64,000 nucleotides of DNA. Origin: 66-474 sp051961995 (GTDB lineage: Bacteria > Pseudomonadota > Gammaproteobacteria > Xanthomonadales > Rhodanobacteraceae). Below are positions 1 to 9,000 of the stretch, piece by piece. The DNA is taken from the NCBI GenBank assembly GCA_051961995.1, contig JBQCCR010000062.1, forward strand, positions 1 through 64,000, given 5' to 3'. The notes under the pieces are model-generated. The model saw only the letters and a list, made by a program, of their open reading frames with translations, was not told the origin of the DNA and searched no databases. Each line of letters opens with the position of its first letter. The stretch's first letter is position 1. The translations under genes were made by a program, and so were the position numbers.

Positions 1-486
1 CCCGGCGGCGGCGAGGTCGCGCAGCATCCATTCGCTCATCAACTTGGAACGGCCATAGGGATTGATCGGCGCCGGCGGCGTGTCCTCGCAGGCGCGGCCG
101 CCGGGCGGAATTCCGTACACCGCCGCGGTCGAGGAGAACACGATCTGGCGCACGTCGGCTTGCGCGCAGCACTCCAGCAGGTTGCGCGTGGCGCTGGTGT
201 TGTTGCCGTAATAGCGCAGGGGATCGGCGACCGACTCGGGCACGATCGTGCGCGCAGCGAAATGCATCACCGTGTCGCAATCGTGCTGGTGCAGCAGCCG
301 CGACACCAAGGCTGCATCACCGACATCGCCCACCACCAGTTCGGCATCCAGCACGGCCTCGGCAAAGCCGGTGCTCAGGTTGTCCAGCACGATGACGCGT
401 TCGCCGGCTTCGACCAGTTGCAGCACCACGTGGCTGCCGATGTAACCGGCGCCGCCGGTGACCAGAATCGTACGTTGCTTGCGCAT
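1..486 (-). CDS. galE: UDP-glucose 4-epimerase (5' part only)
   Basis: The N-terminal 162 residues of an extended short-chain dehydrogenase are visible; the gene runs off the left edge. The protein opens with the Rossmann motif GGAGYIGSH right after the start. It continues with NLSTG, the DVGD region that contacts the nicotinamide cofactor, a VMHFAA motif and a FSSTAAVYG strand carrying the catalytic Ser/Thr. These are GalE signatures. The enzyme interconverts UDP-glucose and UDP-galactose in the cytoplasm and supplies sugar nucleotides for surface polysaccharide. It is divergent from the deacetylase gene across 170 bp and belongs to the same polysaccharide locus. Other UDP-sugar epimerases share these motifs, so exact substrate specificity is inferred. 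Confidence 0.88.
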   Translation of the reverse strand, partial: MRKQRTILVTGGAGYIGSHVVLQLVEAGERVIVLDNLSTGFAEAVLDAELVVGDVGDAALVSRLLHQHDCDTVMHFAARTIVPESVADPLRYYGNNTSATRNLLECCAQADVRQIVFSSTAAVYGIPPGGRACEDTPPAPINPYGRSKLMSEWMLRDLAAAG

Positions 487-617
487 GGCTTCCTGCCCTG
501 AATGAATGGATCTGCGCGTCCTGCGCCAGCCAAGAGTGACTCCGCTTTTGTTTGCGCAAAGTGAACGGGCTCATTGTGCTCACGCTTGCTTCATGGATCG
601 TTGATCGGGCATCCCGC

Positions 618-623
618 TACAAT
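618..623 (+). promoter_or_regulatory. possible -10 box for the polysaccharide operon
   Basis: TACAAT lies 33 bp upstream of the deacetylase ATG. No good -35 hexamer is seen at 16-18 bp spacing, so this is only a candidate. A ribosome-binding site (AAGGAAG) lies between it and the start. Confidence 0.3.
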
Positions 624-656
624 GGGTGCACGGACTTGCAAGGAAGCTAAGGTCCC

Positions 657-1601
657 ATGTCCAGCATCGTTCTGCGGCGCGCGTTGGCGCCGCCTCTGCA
701 CCTGGCATCATTCTGGTCGGGATACGCGTTGCGGCGCGCGCGCTCCATGCGCCGGCCGCGGATCCTGATGTACCACAGCGTCGGCCACGAAGACGTTTCG
801 ATCCGGCAGTTCCGCTGGCAATTGCGCCTGCTGCGCGACAGCTTCGACGTGGTGTCCCTGCCGCGTCTGGTTGACCGGCTGGTCGCCGGCACCGCCAATG
901 GCGAGGAAGTCGCGCTTACTTTCGACGACGGCGTGCGCAACCACTACAGCGTGGTCTGGCCGATGCTGCGCGAGGCGCGCGTACCGGCGACCTTTTTCGT
1001 CTGTCCCGGGCTGATCGAATCCGGCGCATGGCTGTGGAATTCCGAACTGCGCACGCGGCTGTCGCTGCTCGGCAAGAGCGAACGCGCGCGCGTCGCGTTG
1101 CAGGCAGGCTGTCCGAGCAGCACCGCCGAGGGCATGGTGGTCTGGGCCAAGCGGCTTCCGCTCGAGCGCCGCCGCGAATTCGAATGGCAGGCGCGCACAT
1201 TGACGCAGGAATTCGAGCCCACCGCCGCGCAACTGGATCGCAACGCGCCGATGAGCTGGGTGCAACTGAGGCGGCTGGATCCGGCGCTGATCACCATCGG
1301 CTCGCATACCGCGACACATCCGATCCTCACCACGCTGACGCGCGATGCACTGGATGCGGAAATCGCCGAGAGTCGCATCGTGCTGGAACAACACCTGGGC
1401 CGCAGCGCGGATCTGTTCTGCTATCCGAACGGCGCCAACGACGCCACGACTCGCGACGCGGTGCGCAACGTCTTCCGTGCGGCGCTGGCCACCCGTCAGG
1501 ACGTGGTCACTCGTGAAGCCGACCTGTTCGCGCTGCCGCGCGTGCCGGCCGGACATCGCAACAGCTATTTCGTGCGCCGGCTGCACCGGCCCGCGGCGTG
1601 A
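657..1601 (+). CDS. polysaccharide deacetylase (NodB homology domain)
   Basis: A 314-residue protein of carbohydrate esterase family 4. It begins with a short basic segment, then the ILMYHSVG strand typical of these enzymes. The metal-binding motif TFDDG has Asp90 and Asp91, and the second motif SHTATH supplies His217 and His221. FCYPNG follows near the C-terminus. All core residues for metal-dependent removal of N- or O-acetyl groups from polysaccharide are present. No signal peptide is evident, so it may act on lipid-linked or cytoplasmic intermediates, or be exported in another way. It is the first gene of a three-gene operon; its stop codon overlaps the GTG of the next gene. AAGGAAG precedes the ATG. 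The target sugar cannot be told from the sequence. Confidence 0.85.
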   Translation: MSSIVLRRALAPPLHLASFWSGYALRRARSMRRPRILMYHSVGHEDVSIRQFRWQLRLLRDSFDVVSLPRLVDRLVAGTANGEEVALTFDDGVRNHYSVVWPMLREARVPATFFVCPGLIESGAWLWNSELRTRLSLLGKSERARVALQAGCPSSTAEGMVVWAKRLPLERRREFEWQARTLTQEFEPTAAQLDRNAPMSWVQLRRLDPALITIGSHTATHPILTTLTRDALDAEIAESRIVLEQHLGRSADLFCYPNGANDATTRDAVRNVFRAALATRQDVVTREADLFALPRVPAGHRNSYFVRRLHRPAA

Positions 1602-3292
1602 GGCGCATGAGTCCGTCCGTAAAACCCAAGGTTCTCATCCTGGACGGCCACGCCAGGGCCGCGGCGGAATCGTTGCTGTCGTTGCCGCAGTCGTGCGTGC
1701 TGCACGTCGCGGCCACCGAGCCCGATGCACTCGCGCTGGTTTCCCCCCGCATCGCGCGCCGGCTGATCCAGCCGGCCATCGTGGATGCGCTGCGCGAATG
1801 GCTGGTGGCACTGGACAGCAGCGAACATTACGACCTGATCCTGTGCAGCACCGAAGCCTCGTTGCTGGCGCTGAAGTCCGGCACGCTCGATCCGGCCCTG
1901 CGCGCGAAAGCGGTGCTGCCAAGCGAGGCCGCGCTGGATATCGCACTGGACAAGCAGCGCACGGTGGAATTTGCGCAGTCGCTGCGGATCAAGACGCCGC
2001 GCGGAACGCTCGTCACCTGCCTGGAAGGCGCGCCCGAGCCGACTTATCCGGTGGTGGTGAAGCCGCTGCACAGCAAGGTCGTGCTGGCCGACGGCGCCCG
2101 CTCGCTGGACGTGCAACTGTGCCGCGACGCCAAGGAACGGCGCGCCGCATGCCGCGCCCTGCTGCCGTTCTCGCCGGTGGTGGAGCAGGAATATTTTCGC
2201 GGCCGCGGCATCGGCATCGAGATGCTGTTCGAACGCGGGCAGCCGCGCTGGTGCTTCGCCCACGAGCGCATCCACGAGCTGCCGGTCACCGGCGGTGCCA
2301 GCAGTTACCGGCGCGCCATCGAACCGCCGCCGGAACTCCTGACTGCGGCGACCAAGCTGCTGGCGTACCTGCACTGGCATGGCGTGGCCATGGTGGAATT
2401 CAAACTCGCAGACAATGGCGATTACCGCCTGCTGGAAATCAATCCGCGCCTGTGGGGCTCGCTGCCGCTGGCCACCGCCGCGGGCGTGAACTTCCCGCTG
2501 GGGCTGTTGAAGATCGCGTTGGACGAACCGCTGGAGCCGCAGCCGCACTACCGTCGCGGCATGCGTGCGCGCAACCTCGGCGCGGACGCGTGCTGGTTCG
2601 CGCAGGCATGGAAGCAGCGGCGGCATCCGTTGCTGGTTGCGCCGCTGCGCATCCGCGATTTTCTCGCGCTGCTGCTTCCGCTGCTGGGCCGCGAACGCTG
2701 GGACTTGTTCCGCTGGCGCGAACCGCAACTGTGGTGGAAGCTTTTCCGCGACGCCTTGCCGCGCACGGAACGCATGCAGGCCGCGCGGGACGCGCGCGCC
2801 AACTGGCGCAGGCTGCGCGCGCGCTGGCGCGAGCGGCACATCCGCCGCGTGCTGGTGCTGTGCTACGGGAACATCTGCCGCAGTCCGGCGGTCGCGGCGC
2901 TGCTGCGATCCGGCGCGGGCGATGTCGAGATCGTCTCGGCCGGGTTCCACAATCAGGCACACCGGCGCGTGCCGGACGGCTGGGCCAATGTGGTGGCGCA
3001 GACGACCGGGGTGCGGCTGGATGAACATCGCTCCCGCGTGGTGGACGACGCGCTGATCGAGTGGGCCGACCTGATCATCGTGATGGACGCGGCCAACTGG
3101 CGCATGCTGGCGCGCAGCCACCCCCACGCCATTCCGAAAGCGGTGTTGCTGGGCGTGGCCGCAGCGGGTCGCGGCGCGCGCGCGGAAATCGCCGATCCCT
3201 ACACCCTGGACGAAACCGGCATGCGGCCGATCGCCGCCATGCTGCAACGCTGCGTGGACAAACTGGCCAGACAACGGAGCACAAGCACCTGA
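1598..3292 (+). CDS. ATP-grasp protein fused to a low-molecular-weight protein tyrosine phosphatase
   Basis: One uninterrupted frame encodes two enzymes. The N-terminal ~400 residues form an ATP-grasp fold. Visible elements are the YPVVVKPLHSK strand with the ATP-contacting lysine, a VEQEYFRG segment, and LLEINPRLWGS, the metal-binding Glu/Asn motif. The C-terminal ~150 residues are a low-molecular-weight tyrosine phosphatase. Its P-loop is CYGNICRSP; Cys419 is the nucleophile and Arg425 the phosphate-binding residue, counted from the ATG at 1607. The general acid is Asp530 in a DPY motif. ATP-grasp enzymes of such loci are thought to join carboxylates to amines. Wzb-type phosphatases control capsule tyrosine kinases but are normally separate proteins. 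The start may be the GTG at 1598, overlapping the previous stop, or the ATG at 1607. The next gene overlaps its stop (ATGA). Confidence 0.85.
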   Translation: MRRMSPSVKPKVLILDGHARAAAESLLSLPQSCVLHVAATEPDALALVSPRIARRLIQPAIVDALREWLVALDSSEHYDLILCSTEASLLALKSGTLDPALRAKAVLPSEAALDIALDKQRTVEFAQSLRIKTPRGTLVTCLEGAPEPTYPVVVKPLHSKVVLADGARSLDVQLCRDAKERRAACRALLPFSPVVEQEYFRGRGIGIEMLFERGQPRWCFAHERIHELPVTGGASSYRRAIEPPPELLTAATKLLAYLHWHGVAMVEFKLADNGDYRLLEINPRLWGSLPLATAAGVNFPLGLLKIALDEPLEPQPHYRRGMRARNLGADACWFAQAWKQRRHPLLVAPLRIRDFLALLLPLLGRERWDLFRWREPQLWWKLFRDALPRTERMQAARDARANWRRLRARWRERHIRRVLVLCYGNICRSPAVAALLRSGAGDVEIVSAGFHNQAHRRVPDGWANVVAQTTGVRLDEHRSRVVDDALIEWADLIIVMDAANWRMLARSHPHAIPKAVLLGVAAAGRGARAEIADPYTLDETGMRPIAAMLQRCVDKLARQRSTST

Positions 3293-4344
3293 TGAGCGAG
3301 AACCGGGCCAGCCTGCGCGTTGCACGCCCGTTGCGGGAAGGGCCGCAATGGAATGCGCCGGAAGGTGCCTGCGCCCCGGCACCGGTGGTTTCGGTGGTGA
3401 CCCCGACCTTCAATTCCGCCGCCACGATTTCCGACACCATCGCCAGCGTCGCCGCGCAAACCTGGCGCGAGTTCGAGATGATCGTGGTGGACGACGGCTC
3501 CAGAGACCACACGCCGATGGTGCTGGCGCAGCACGCACGGCGGTATCCCTGGATTTCCTGGTGCGTCCAGAACAATGGCGGCGCCGCGGCCGCGCGCGAA
3601 AGCGCGATCGCGATCGCGCGGGGCGAGTTCATCGCTTTCCTGGACGCCGATGACGTATGGGCGCCGAACAAGCTGGCATTGCAGATCGCCGCGTTCGAGC
3701 GCAACCCCGCCGCGGCCTTCATCTACACCGACATGCGCGACTTCTATCCGGACCGCGACCGCCAGCGCACGCTGTTCCAGATCAAGCAGCCGGCGCGCGG
3801 CAACGTGCTGCGCGCGTTGTTCGATCGCGGCAATTTCATCCTCACCTCGACCGCGATGGTGCGCAAATCCGCGCTGCGCGAAGTGCACGGCTTCGACCCC
3901 AGCCTCCGCATCAACGAAGACGTGGACTTGTGGTTCCGGCTCGCCGAGCGATACGAATTCGACTACATCCCCGAGGTGCTCGTGCGGCGCCGGTTGCTCG
4001 CCCACAGCCTGATGCATTCCAACACGCTGGGGGTGTGGCAGAGCGATCTGGATTTGATCGACCGCTGGGTGCAGCGGCGGCCGGACCTGTTTCCGCCCGA
4101 TTCGCCCTGGGTGCGCTATCGCCTGGCGCTGACGTGGTCGCGGCTGGCCAACCAGTACCTGCACCGGCGCGCGTTCCCCGAGTCGCGCCATGCCTTCCTG
4201 CAGGCCATGCGGTACGGCCGCTTCGATCCGCGCACGTTGGCGCGCGGTCTGGCGGCCTGTGCACCGCCGACCGCGGATCTCTATTGGGCGACCAAGGCTG
4301 CATGCAAGCGCGTGCTGCGCAGCCGCGCCAACGCCGCCGCGTAG
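3292..4344 (+). CDS. family 2 glycosyltransferase
   Basis: A 350-residue GT-A fold glycosyltransferase. The N-terminal catalytic domain shows VSVVTPTFNSA, the nucleotide-binding VVDDGS, then LDADDVW carrying the DxD-type metal motif. A later NEDVDLWFRLAE segment carries the acceptor-side ED residues. It transfers a sugar from an activated nucleotide donor onto a growing chain at the inner face of the cytoplasmic membrane. No membrane segment is evident. It is the last gene of the deacetylase operon; its ATG overlaps the preceding TGA, which fixes the start. It converges on the hydrolase gene with an 18-bp gap. Donor and acceptor are not predictable. Confidence 0.88.
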   Translation: MSENRASLRVARPLREGPQWNAPEGACAPAPVVSVVTPTFNSAATISDTIASVAAQTWREFEMIVVDDGSRDHTPMVLAQHARRYPWISWCVQNNGGAAAARESAIAIARGEFIAFLDADDVWAPNKLALQIAAFERNPAAAFIYTDMRDFYPDRDRQRTLFQIKQPARGNVLRALFDRGNFILTSTAMVRKSALREVHGFDPSLRINEDVDLWFRLAERYEFDYIPEVLVRRRLLAHSLMHSNTLGVWQSDLDLIDRWVQRRPDLFPPDSPWVRYRLALTWSRLANQYLHRRAFPESRHAFLQAMRYGRFDPRTLARGLAACAPPTADLYWATKAACKRVLRSRANAAA

Positions 4345-4362
4345 GGGTGCAACGCGCGAAGT

Positions 4363-5226
4363 TCAGGCCATCCCTTCGTGTTCGAGCGGCGGTGCGACAG
4401 CACCGGGGCGTTCCTGGGGCGCAGAGGCGGGAAAAACATCTTCCATCAGCCAGGTGATCACCGTTTGCAACAGCCGCTCGCGATGGACCCGGGCGAAATA
4501 GGTGTGGTCGCAGTCGGGCCAGTGATGCAGCCTCACGTTGGGATCGCGCGCGGCGGACGCACCGAAGGTCCAGCCGAACTGGCGCGTGTCGAGGAAATAA
4601 TCACCGACCCCGCCGCTGTAGATGCACAGGAACCGCACTCCACGAGCGAGCAACGCCTTCATTTGCGTGCGCGCACGGTCCAGGGGCGGCCAGTTGCGGA
4701 TATCCATCGGGCGATTGCTTTCGCGGGTGCGATTGCGCCGGAACAGGCGGCGAGTGGCAACACCGAACCAGTGCCGCGGGCCGCGCCGCAGCGCCGCGGC
4801 GACACGCGCGAACTGGTACCAGGGCCCGGCATAGCACATGCCGTCGAGCATCATCACGCCGGCCACCCTGTCGTTGGAGAGCGCGGCGATCCAGCCCAGG
4901 TCGGCCGCGCTGCACACTCCACCCACGGCGAAGCGCGTGCAGCGCAGATTCGCCTGCAGGTAGTCCAGCGCCGCCAAGGTCGCTTCCCGGTAATCGAGCC
5001 CGGCATCGCGCGCTGATTCACCCACGCCGGGCAGGTCGAAGCGGAACGCGCGCAATCCACACGCGGCCAGCCGGTTGGCCAGCTGCACGTGCAAACGGAA
5101 TGGGCCTGCGCGCGGCACCAGCCCGGCATTCGGCAACACCAGAACCGGTGCATCCGCGGGCAACCCGGCTCCGCTCAGAATCCCGACCAGCCGCGCGCCC
5201 GGGCCGAAGCGCACAATCGTTTCCAT
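4363..5226 (-). CDS. alpha/beta hydrolase, similar to exosortase A system-associated hydrolase 1
   Basis: A 287-residue alpha/beta hydrolase. The FDLPGVGES loop and the nucleophile elbow GGVCSAAD are visible. The elbow carries Cys105 where serine is usual, followed by Ser106. A late DCDHTYF segment supplies a plausible catalytic histidine, His241. The Cys-containing elbow recalls the family known as exosortase A system-associated hydrolase 1; that assignment is from memory of the motif, not from a search. It is the last gene of the four-gene PKS-NRPS operon, one base downstream of the second hydrolase. It could act as a trans-acting thioesterase or acyltransferase on the assembly-line product. 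That role is inferred from position only. Confidence 0.7.
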   Translation of the reverse strand: METIVRFGPGARLVGILSGAGLPADAPVLVLPNAGLVPRAGPFRLHVQLANRLAACGLRAFRFDLPGVGESARDAGLDYREATLAALDYLQANLRCTRFAVGGVCSAADLGWIAALSNDRVAGVMMLDGMCYAGPWYQFARVAAALRRGPRHWFGVATRRLFRRNRTRESNRPMDIRNWPPLDRARTQMKALLARGVRFLCIYSGGVGDYFLDTRQFGWTFGASAARDPNVRLHHWPDCDHTYFARVHRERLLQTVITWLMEDVFPASAPQERPGAVAPPLEHEGMA

Positions 5227-5227
5227 C

Positions 5228-6064
5228 TCATGGCTCCAGAGTCGTCAACTCCTTTCCCACTTCGCTGATCAACGCCCTCAACTGCGGCGACAGGAACAAG
5301 GTTGCATCCATGCGCGTGTGGCTGTCGAAGCGCGGCATGCCGGACGGCAGCACGAACGTGCGCTTTGCCCACTCCGGGGCGACGGTTCCGTTGCGAAGCA
5401 CCGACCAGATCGTCGTGCCCGTTTGGGGCGCGATGTCGGCCAGTCGCAACGCACCCATGCCAAGGCGCCACTCTGCCGAAACGGGAAACCCCAGGAGCTG
5501 CCCATCGGCGATCTCGCCCGCCCCGGCTCCGTACGGGTAGCGTTCACGCGACCTGCGCTCGCTGCGGTCGGCGGCTTCGAGCTGGCTCAACCACGCGGCC
5601 CCATCCACCACCGGATCGCACAGGACCAGCGCATCAATCACGTTCTGCAATGCCCACTCGCATGCCGCGAGGGCAGCCCCGCGCCATGCCATCACCACGA
5701 TCCGCGCGCGCGGGGTGTATTCGCGCATCCGGGCGACGGCGACGTCGAAGTCGGCGTGGATCGCGGCCAGGTCATGGGCTTCGCTGTCGCCTTCCGAGTC
5801 GCCGGTGCCGTAGTAATCGAAACGCAGGCAAGGCAACCCCTGCGCGGCCAGAACGCTCGCCATTTCGAACACCAGCCGGCGGCTGCGAGGCTGCTCGGAA
5901 AGCAGCGGCGGCGCCAGCACCAAGCTGGTCGAAGCGGAGGCCGAGGCGTGGTGCAGGGCCGCATACAAACGTCGCCCGGGCGGGCCCAGCCACAACGGCT
6001 CCCATTCCACCGCCATTCCTGCGCGGCGAGCCGGATCGGCCTGCTCTGCGAGATCAGCCAGCAT
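5228..6064 (-). CDS. alpha/beta hydrolase-like protein, similar to exosortase A system-associated hydrolase 2; nucleophile absent
   Basis: A 278-residue protein with an alpha/beta hydrolase layout: an LVLAPPLLSEQ strand, the FDYYGTGDSEG loop, and a region where the nucleophile elbow should lie. There the sequence reads VVMAWRGAALAA, with no Ser, Cys or Asp at the nucleophile position. The same kind of replacement occurs, as recalled, in exosortase A-associated hydrolase 2. It may therefore be non-catalytic, perhaps a partner of the neighbouring hydrolase. The ATG at 6064 lies inside the 3' end of the PKS-NRPS gene (11-bp overlap); an in-frame start 17 codons upstream is also open. The two hydrolase genes are one base apart and probably translationally coupled. 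Confidence 0.65.
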   Translation of the reverse strand: MLADLAEQADPARRAGMAVEWEPLWLGPPGRRLYAALHHASASASTSLVLAPPLLSEQPRSRRLVFEMASVLAAQGLPCLRFDYYGTGDSEGDSEAHDLAAIHADFDVAVARMREYTPRARIVVMAWRGAALAACEWALQNVIDALVLCDPVVDGAAWLSQLEAADRSERRSRERYPYGAGAGEIADGQLLGFPVSAEWRLGMGALRLADIAPQTGTTIWSVLRNGTVAPEWAKRTFVLPSGMPRFDSHTRMDATLFLSPQLRALISEVGKELTTLEP

Positions 6065-9000
6065 GTGCCAGTCCCAGCGCGACCTGCATGCGCCGCCACG
6101 CGGATCCGGCAGCATCCGTGTGGCCCGCAGGTTCGGGCAATTCGGCGGCCAGGACCGCCAGTGAATCCGTGGTGATCTTGAACAGGTTGAGACGCACTCC
6201 GGTCTCGCGTTGCACGCGCGCGGCCATCTCCACCGCCAACAGCGAGTGCCCGCCCAGCTCGAAGAAGTTGTCCTCCGCGCCCACCTGCGGGACCCCGATC
6301 ATCTCGCGCCATACCGCGGCGAGGTAGGCCTGGCGGGAATCGGCCAGCGCTGCCCCGGCTCCCGGATCCACGGCAGCCTGCGCCCGCGCCAGGGCGGCGC
6401 GGAACACCGGAACCAGCGAAGCCTGTTCGATCAGCGAATCGTGATCGCCGGTCATCTGGAGCACCTCCAGATCCACCCCGGCCTTCTCCCAACCCAGTGC
6501 GTAAGAGGCGGCCATTTCGGGCGGATGCTCGGCGGCGCGGAACAGCGTGATCTTGCCCGGATAGGGCGGCGGCACGTAGTTGTAGTACGCGCGCTCGTTG
6601 CTTTGCAGCAGCACGCGATAGCGCAGTGCGTGCGGCAGCGTGCGTCCGGTCATCCCGGCCCAGCGCACCCTGATCGCATCGGTCAGCCACAGGCTGCGCC
6701 AGTGGGCGAACTCGCGCACCCATTGGCGGAGTTTGCGCAGATCCGCGTCCCGCAAGCGCTGCCAGCGCCCGCGCCAGGCGTGACTCATGCGCCGCAGCGA
6801 TCCCGCGCGCTGCAGCTCGAAGTGGTGATTGCCGGGTCCGTAGGTGTCGAACAGCGCCAGCAGCGCGATCCGTTCGCCCTGCTCATGGAACTGCCGCGCA
6901 ATCTCGTAGGCAATCATGCCGCCCATCGAGCGCCCTGCAAGGAAATACGGCCCCCGCGGTTGCAGCGTACGGATTTCCGCGCAGTAGCGCGCGGCCATCT
7001 CGGGAAGCGATTGCAAGGGCGGCGTGATGCCGTCCAGTCCGACTGCCTGGATGCCATAGAACGGACGGTCCTCGCCCAGCGCCTGTGCCAGCGGCTTGTA
7101 GCTAAGCACGTTGCCCCCGACCGCGTGCACGCAGAACAGCGGTGGCAGCGTGCCGCGCGGCTGCAATGGCACCAGCAGCGCCCACGGATCGGCGGTACCG
7201 GCGTCGGCTTCCCGCGGTGTGCTGTCGGGCTCCTTCGCGCCGGCGGCGCGGAACGCCGCGGCCTGCCCCGCGACGGTCGGTGCAGTCACCAGGGTCGAGA
7301 GCGGCAGGTTCACGCCGGTCAATTCCTGGGCGCGCTGGAACACACGCACGGCCAGCAACGAATCGCCGCCGAGATCGAAGAAGTTGTCGTCCAGGTGGAT
7401 GTCCTGCACGTGCAGCAGATCGCGCCACACCTGCAGGAAGGTGCGTTCCAGGTGACCGAGCGGCCGCTTCGGTACGCTTTCCACCGTGGCCATCGCCGCA
7501 ATGCCGCTGGGCTTGGGCAGCGCCTTGCGGTCTATCTTTCCATTGGGCGTTTTCGGCAACGCCTGCAGCACTTCGATATGCTGTGGCAGCATGTACATGG
7601 GCAGGGCCGCGCGCAGCCGTCCGCGCACCTTCGCCACATCGACCTGGCCGCTGGTGTACAGCACCAGCCGCTTGTCGGAAGCGCTGAATTCGCGCACCAC
7701 CACCGCGGCCTCGCGCACGCCCGGAACGGCGAGCGCAGCCGCCTCGATGTCGCCGGGTTCGATGCGATAGCCGCGCAACTTGATCTGGTCGTCGCCGCGC
7801 CCGAAGAAATGCAGCACGCCCTCGCGCAAGGCCCCCATGTCGCCGGTGCGGTACATGCGCGTGTGCGGTCCGGCGATGTGCGGGTCCACGAACGGGTTCG
7901 GCAGGAAGCGCTCGGCCGTCAAGTCGGGCCGGCCCTGATAGCCGTCGGCGACACCGGCTCCACCGATCCAGATTTCGCCCGTCACACCGGGCGGCACCGG
8001 TTGCCCCCGCGCGTCCAGCACATAGATTTGCGTGTTGGCGATCGGCGTGCCCAGCGGCAGCGGGCCGCTGCCGTGTTCCACGCGCGAGGCCGTGGACCAG
8101 ATGGTGGTTTCGGTGGGTCCGTACAGATTCCACAACTCGCGGCAGCGCGGCAGTGCGGCTTCGGCAAGATCGCGCGGCAGCGGCTCGCCGCCGACCAGCA
8201 GCTTCAATCCACGGATGCCCTCGATGCGTCCGCCATCCAGCAGCAGCCGCAGCAGCGACGGTGTGGTTTGCAGCAGCGTCACGCCGCGTTGCTGGATCAG
8301 TTGGATCAGGCCTTCCGGATCGGCAAGCACGCGCTCGCTGGCGAGCGTGATGCGCGCGCCGAGGATCAGCGGCAGATACAACTCCAGCCCGGCAATGTCG
8401 AACGACAACGTGGTGATCGCACACAGCACGTCGTCCGCGGGGGCCCCCGGACGCTCGGCCATGCCGGTGAGGAAATTCACCAGATTGCGTTGCAGGATCC
8501 GCACGCCCTTGGGTTGGCCCGTGGAACCGGAGGTGTAAAGCAGGTAAGCCAGATCGTTGCCGTTCAACTGCGGCAGCGGCTTGCGAACCAGGCGCCGGCG
8601 TCTGGGCAGGCGTTCCAGTTCCAGCAGCACACGTCCGCGCGCCACCACTTCCGGCGTGCCTTCCGCGCGCAGCACCACCACATGCCGCAAGCCGGAGTGC
8701 TCGGCCATGTAGCTCAGCCGCTCGGCCGGGAAGGCCGGGTCCAGCGGCACGTACGCGGCGCCGCTCTTCATGATCCCGAGCACCGCAGGCAGCAGTTCCA
8801 CGCCGCGCTGCACGCACACGCCGACCAGTTCGCCGCGCTGCACCCCGCGCGCCAGCAGCGCGCGCGCGATCGCGTCGGAGCGCCGTTCCAGTTGCGCATA
8901 GGTGAGCGTATCGTTCTCGCATTCCACCGCGACGTGGTCCGGCGCGCGCAGGACTTGCGCCGCGATCAGCGAGACCACGCTCGCGTCGCGATCGTATTCG

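Noticed and set aside
1565..3382. A 605-codon minus-strand open frame opposite the ATP-grasp/phosphatase gene
   Set aside because: Its composition is that of an antisense shadow; the plus-strand frame has clear catalytic motifs.
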